A DNA stretch of 64,000 nucleotides. It comes from Flavobacterium crocinum. GTDB lineage: Bacteria > Bacteroidota > Bacteroidia > Flavobacteriales > Flavobacteriaceae. The translations under genes were made by a program, and so were the position numbers. Below the pieces are notes generated by a model. That model did no database searches. It saw nothing but the letters and a program-made list of their open reading frames with translations, and was not told the DNA's origin. The stretch spans positions 5,208,001 to 5,272,000 of the forward strand of contig NZ_CP029255.1 in the NCBI RefSeq assembly GCF_003122385.1. The letters run 5' to 3'. This document shows positions 60,845 to 64,000 of this stretch, in pieces (the stretch's first letter is position 1; each line of letters opens with the position of its first letter).

Positions 60845-62257
60845 TTACCCTTTTCCGATTCCTTTAACTTTAAAACCAATTGAAATTAGTTTCTCCGTAT
60901 CCAGAATGTTGCGACCGTCAAATACAAAAGCAGGCTTGTACATGTTAGCATAAATGGCATTCCAATCGTACATTTTAAACTCATCCCATTCTGTTAATAC
61001 AGCAACGGCATGAGACTGATCAAGAGCATCTTCGTGAGATTGATATACAAAAATCTGACTCAATTTTGATTCAATCTTTTGGTCTGTATATCCTTTTAAT
61101 CCCCATAAATAACGCATGTCTTCTACGATTTTTTCTTTTGAAACTTTCGGATCATAAACATGAATTTCTGCTCCATCTTCAATTAAATACTCTGCCACAT
61201 AAATCGCAGCCGATTCTCGGGTATCATTAGTATCTTTTTTGAATGCCCAACCCAAAAATGCTATTTTCTTTCCGCTTACAGTATTGAATAAAGAAGTAAT
61301 GATTTTTCTTGCAAAACGGTGCTTTTGATAATCATTTAGTACAATAATCTGCTCCCAATAATCTGCGACTTCTGGCAAATTAAAATAGCGACATAAATAA
61401 ACTAAATTCAAAATGTCTTTCTGGAAACACGAACCTCCAAAACCTACCGAAGCTTTAAGAAACTTAGAGCCAATTCTACTATCGGTTCCAATAGCATTGG
61501 CAACCTCATCTACATCTGCTTCAGTAGCTTCACATAAAGCAGATAAGGCATTAATCGATGAAATTCTTTGTGCTAAAAAGGCGTTTGCAGTTAATTTTGA
61601 TAATTCTGAAGACCAAACATTTGTGGTTAGAATTTGTTTTGGAGACAACCAGTGCGCGTAAATATCAACAAGAGATTGAATTGCGTTTTTACCGCTTTCC
61701 GTTTGTTTTCCTCCAATTAAAACTCTGTCAGCATTTAGCAGATCTTCAATTGCTGTTCCTTCGGCTAAAAATTCAGGATTAGAAAGTACTTCAAATTTTA
61801 CGCCGTTTCCTGTATGATCTAAAATAGTCTGTAATGTTTCTGCAGTCCTTACCGGAAGAGTCGATTTTTCAACTATAATTTTATCATTTTTAGCAACTCT
61901 GGCAATTTGTCTGGCGCATAATTCTACAAATTTCAAATCTGCTGCCATTCCTTTTCCTTCACCATAATTTTTGGTTGGAGTATTTACGGCTATGAAAATC
62001 ATATCAGCGTCTTCGATAGCTTGATCAGCATCTGAAGAAAAAAATAAATTACGTCCTCTAGCTTCCTGAACAACATCTGCAAGTCCAGGTTCATAAACGG
62101 GCAGATTATCTAAATCTTCATTATTCCAAGCTGCAATTCGACTTTCATTTAAATCGACAACAGTTACTTTTATTTCAGGACATTTTAGAGCGATAACAGA
62201 CATGGTTGGACCACCTACGTAGCCCGCACCCAAGCAACAAATATTTTTGATTTTCAT
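60845..62257 (-). CDS. ugd: UDP-glucose 6-dehydrogenase
   Basis: The 470-residue enzyme oxidises UDP-glucose twice to UDP-glucuronate. It has NAD motif [11 protein letters not shown] (8-18), the second-domain [18 protein letters not shown] with the catalytic Cys (about 271), and the C-terminal [15 protein letters not shown], with DGRNILD at the end. The start and length (470 versus about 390-440 in many bacteria) are like the longer animal/plant-type enzyme, which is also seen in many Bacteroidota. It feeds uxs at 45980. Confidence 0.94.
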   Translation of the reverse strand: MKIKNICCLGAGYVGGPTMSVIALKCPEIKVTVVDLNESRIAAWNNEDLDNLPVYEPGLADVVQEARGRNLFFSSDADQAIEDADMIFIAVNTPTKNYGEGKGMAADLKFVELCARQIARVAKNDKIIVEKSTLPVRTAETLQTILDHTGNGVKFEVLSNPEFLAEGTAIEDLLNADRVLIGGKQTESGKNAIQSLVDIYAHWLSPKQILTTNVWSSELSKLTANAFLAQRISSINALSALCEATEADVDEVANAIGTDSRIGSKFLKASVGFGGSCFQKDILNLVYLCRYFNLPEVADYWEQIIVLNDYQKHRFARKIITSLFNTVSGKKIAFLGWAFKKDTNDTRESAAIYVAEYLIEDGAEIHVYDPKVSKEKIVEDMRYLWGLKGYTDQKIESKLSQIFVYQSHEDALDQSHAVAVLTEWDEFKMYDWNAIYANMYKPAFVFDGRNILDTEKLISIGFKVKGIGKG

Positions 62258-62322
62258 TTAAAAATATTTTTTTTAGAAGCAAAAAAAGTTTGTTCTTTAA
62301 ATTAATTAGGATAATTAATCTC

Positions 62323-63450
62323 TTATTCGTAGTAGTTTAAAATAGTAAAACCGCATTCTTTTAAAAGCTGTTCTTTTCTCATCAGTTTTAGATCAGACTG
62401 CATCATTTCTTTTACTAATTCTGATAATTCATATTCGCATTCCCAGCCTAATTTTGTTTTAGCTTTTGTTGGATCACCAATAAGTAAATCTACTTCTGTT
62501 GGTCTAAAGTAATTTGGATCTACTGCCAATACTTCTTTTCCAATTGCAACCTGATATTCCGGATTACTGCTAGACACCACATAACCTTTTTCATCTACTC
62601 CTTCACCTTTAAATTCTAATTCAATTCCTACTTCAGCAAAACTCATACGAACAAATTCTCGTACCGTTGTTGTTTTTCCAGTAGCAATAACAAAATCCTC
62701 AGGTTCATCTGCTTGTAAAATCATCCACATCATTCGAACATAATCTTTAGCATGTCCCCAGTCACGTTGTGCATCTAAATTTCCTAAATGTAATTTATCT
62801 TGTAATCCTAAAGCTATTTTTGAAGTTGCTCTGGTAATTTTACGAGTTACAAAAGTTTCTCCACGAATTGGAGACTCATGGTTAAACAAAATACCATTAC
62901 AAGCATACATACCATAAGCTTCTCTGTAATTTACTGTAATCCAAAAAGCATACATTTTTGCTACGGCATACGGTGATCTTGGATAAAAAGGAGTTGTTTC
63001 TGATTGCGGAACTTCCTGTACTTTACCATACAATTCTGATGTAGAAGCCTGATAGATTCTAGTCTTTTTTTCTAATCCCAGCAAACGTACAGCATCTAAA
63101 ATCCTAAGAGTTCCTAGCGCATCTACATTTCCTGTATATTCAGGAGTTTCAAATGAAACCGCTACGTGGCTCATCGCAGCCAAATTATAAATTTCATCAG
63201 GTTGAATTTCCTGAATCAAACGAGTTAAATTGGTACTGTCACTCATGTCCCCATAATGCAAAATAAAATTTCTGTTTTTTTCATGAGGATCTTGATACAG
63301 GTGATCTATTCGATCTGTATTGAATAAAGAGGTACGTCTTTTTAATCCGTGAACTATATATCCTTTTTCTAATAAAAATTCACTTAGGTAGGCTCCATCT
63401 TGTCCTGTCACTCCAGTGATGAATGCTGTTTTTTGTGTTGGATTACTCAT
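62323..63450 (-). CDS. gmd: GDP-mannose 4,6-dehydratase
   Basis: The 375-residue enzyme makes GDP-4-keto-6-deoxy-D-mannose from GDP-mannose. Motifs are [21 protein letters not shown] (NADP, near residue 11), [22 protein letters not shown] (YxxxK pair), [18 protein letters not shown] and [11 protein letters not shown], all intact. It precedes the partial GDP-L-fucose synthase gene in the sense that the latter is upstream in the message, 80 bases away. The pair give GDP-L-fucose. Confidence 0.95.
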   Translation of the reverse strand: MSNPTQKTAFITGVTGQDGAYLSEFLLEKGYIVHGLKRRTSLFNTDRIDHLYQDPHEKNRNFILHYGDMSDSTNLTRLIQEIQPDEIYNLAAMSHVAVSFETPEYTGNVDALGTLRILDAVRLLGLEKKTRIYQASTSELYGKVQEVPQSETTPFYPRSPYAVAKMYAFWITVNYREAYGMYACNGILFNHESPIRGETFVTRKITRATSKIALGLQDKLHLGNLDAQRDWGHAKDYVRMMWMILQADEPEDFVIATGKTTTVREFVRMSFAEVGIELEFKGEGVDEKGYVVSSSNPEYQVAIGKEVLAVDPNYFRPTEVDLLIGDPTKAKTKLGWECEYELSELVKEMMQSDLKLMRKEQLLKECGFTILNYYE

Positions 63451-63530
63451 AATCTAATTATATGGTGCAAAGGCGTTATTTTGCAATGTTGCAAATTGTT
63501 TTTTTATCGCCAGATTAAACGCACTGGTTA

Positions 63531-64000
63531 TTAATAGCTGTTTTGTTTTAAACTTTCGATGTTTTCAAGAAACCAATTATATGTTTTTTGTATTCCTTGT
63601 TCTAAATTCACATTATGTTTCCATCCTATGTTATGCATTTTAGAAACATCCATTAATTTTCTTGGTGTTCCGTCAGGCTTGCTGTCATCCCAGATAATTT
63701 CTCCAGTATGTCCTACAATTTTTTGTATTGTAGTTGCTAAATCTTTTATCGTTAAATCTTCACCTGTTCCAATGTTATAAAGATGTTCCGGAAGTTCGTT
63801 TTCTAAAGCAAAAACTACTGCTTCTGCCATATCATCTACAAAAAGAAACTCGCGCATTGGTGTGCCACTTCCCCATAGAATTACAGGAGCATTATTACTA
63901 TCTTTTGCTTCATGAAACTTACGGATCATAGCAGGCAAAACATGTGAACTGCTTAAATCAAAATTATCATGTGTACCGTACAGATTTGTTGGCATTAAGC
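63531..64000 (-). CDS. fcl: GDP-L-fucose synthase, 3' part (runs off the right edge)
   Basis: The frame is open to the last base of the window; the visible 156 residues are the C-terminal half. MPTNLYGTHDNFDLSSSHVLPAMIRKFHEAK and GSGTPMREFLFVDDMAEAV are diagnostic of the epimerase/reductase that turns GDP-4-keto-6-deoxymannose into GDP-L-fucose. The NADP motif and YxxxK lie outside the window. It is the first visible gene of the polysaccharide message. The promoter and any earlier genes are not seen. Confidence 0.92.
   Translation of the reverse strand, partial: LMPTNLYGTHDNFDLSSSHVLPAMIRKFHEAKDSNNAPVILWGSGTPMREFLFVDDMAEAVVFALENELPEHLYNIGTGEDLTIKDLATTIQKIVGHTGEIIWDDSKPDGTPRKLMDVSKMHNIGWKHNVNLEQGIQKTYNWFLENIESLKQNSY

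Overview
The window looks like a chromosomal segment of a Flavobacterium-type member of the Bacteroidota. The DNA is AT-rich, starts are not preceded by clear Shine-Dalgarno sequences, and several genes have upstream boxes matching the flavobacterial -7 consensus TAnnTTTG. The gene content also fits: bacillithiol synthesis (BshA), DUF4159, a PG_1098-like methyltransferase, and an amidase/MCE/Fe-S gene block. Species cannot be assigned from sequence reading alone. Functional names rest on motif recognition; no database search was run.

Positions 1-39,000 are mostly housekeeping and cell-envelope genes in short operons. In order they are: the end of an LpxH-like phosphatase, a small outer-membrane protein, a lipoprotein and bshA; a minus-strand operon (8776 down to 3851) of amidase, MCE/MlaD protein, two Fe-S redox proteins and a small conserved protein, divergent from an LptD-like gene plus ridA; a central-carbon block (pfkA, gapA, an N-acetylglucosamine-kinase-like gene, mgsA); the giant TamB-like gene facing away from tsaD and rsmE; DUF4159, TrmH-family and M43 protease genes; an AI-2E-type permease, the methyltransferase and a VanX-like dipeptidase. 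Then come a fatty-acid desaturase, a small HTH locus with two tiny genes, a GH9 glucanase with a ThuA-domain protein, phospholipase A, an MFS transporter, and an AraC regulator divergent from an AEC transporter.

Positions 39,457-64,000 form one long minus-strand exopolysaccharide/capsule locus that runs off the right edge. Read in transcription order it holds sugar-nucleotide genes (GDP-fucose synthase end, gmd, ugd), a Wzx-like flippase, eleven candidate glycosyltransferases mixed with a Wzy-like polymerase, an acetyltransferase and a UDP-xylose synthase. It ends with the export pair Wza/Wzc, a VanZ-like protein, the initiating polyprenyl-phosphate sugar transferase and a tiny membrane protein. 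The precursor genes predict a polymer that can contain L-fucose, glucuronate and xylose, made by the Wzx/Wzy route.

The most unusual non-coding items are: a tRNA-like gene whose seven-base loop gives anticodon UUA, which would read the stop codon UAA; three different hairpin or repeat elements between genes (near 2971, 22181 and 29035), the last with two competing stems and telomere-like repeats; and three TACAAT boxes spaced by one helical turn between the AraC and AEC genes. I found no CRISPR array, transposase, integrase, rRNA or obvious prophage.
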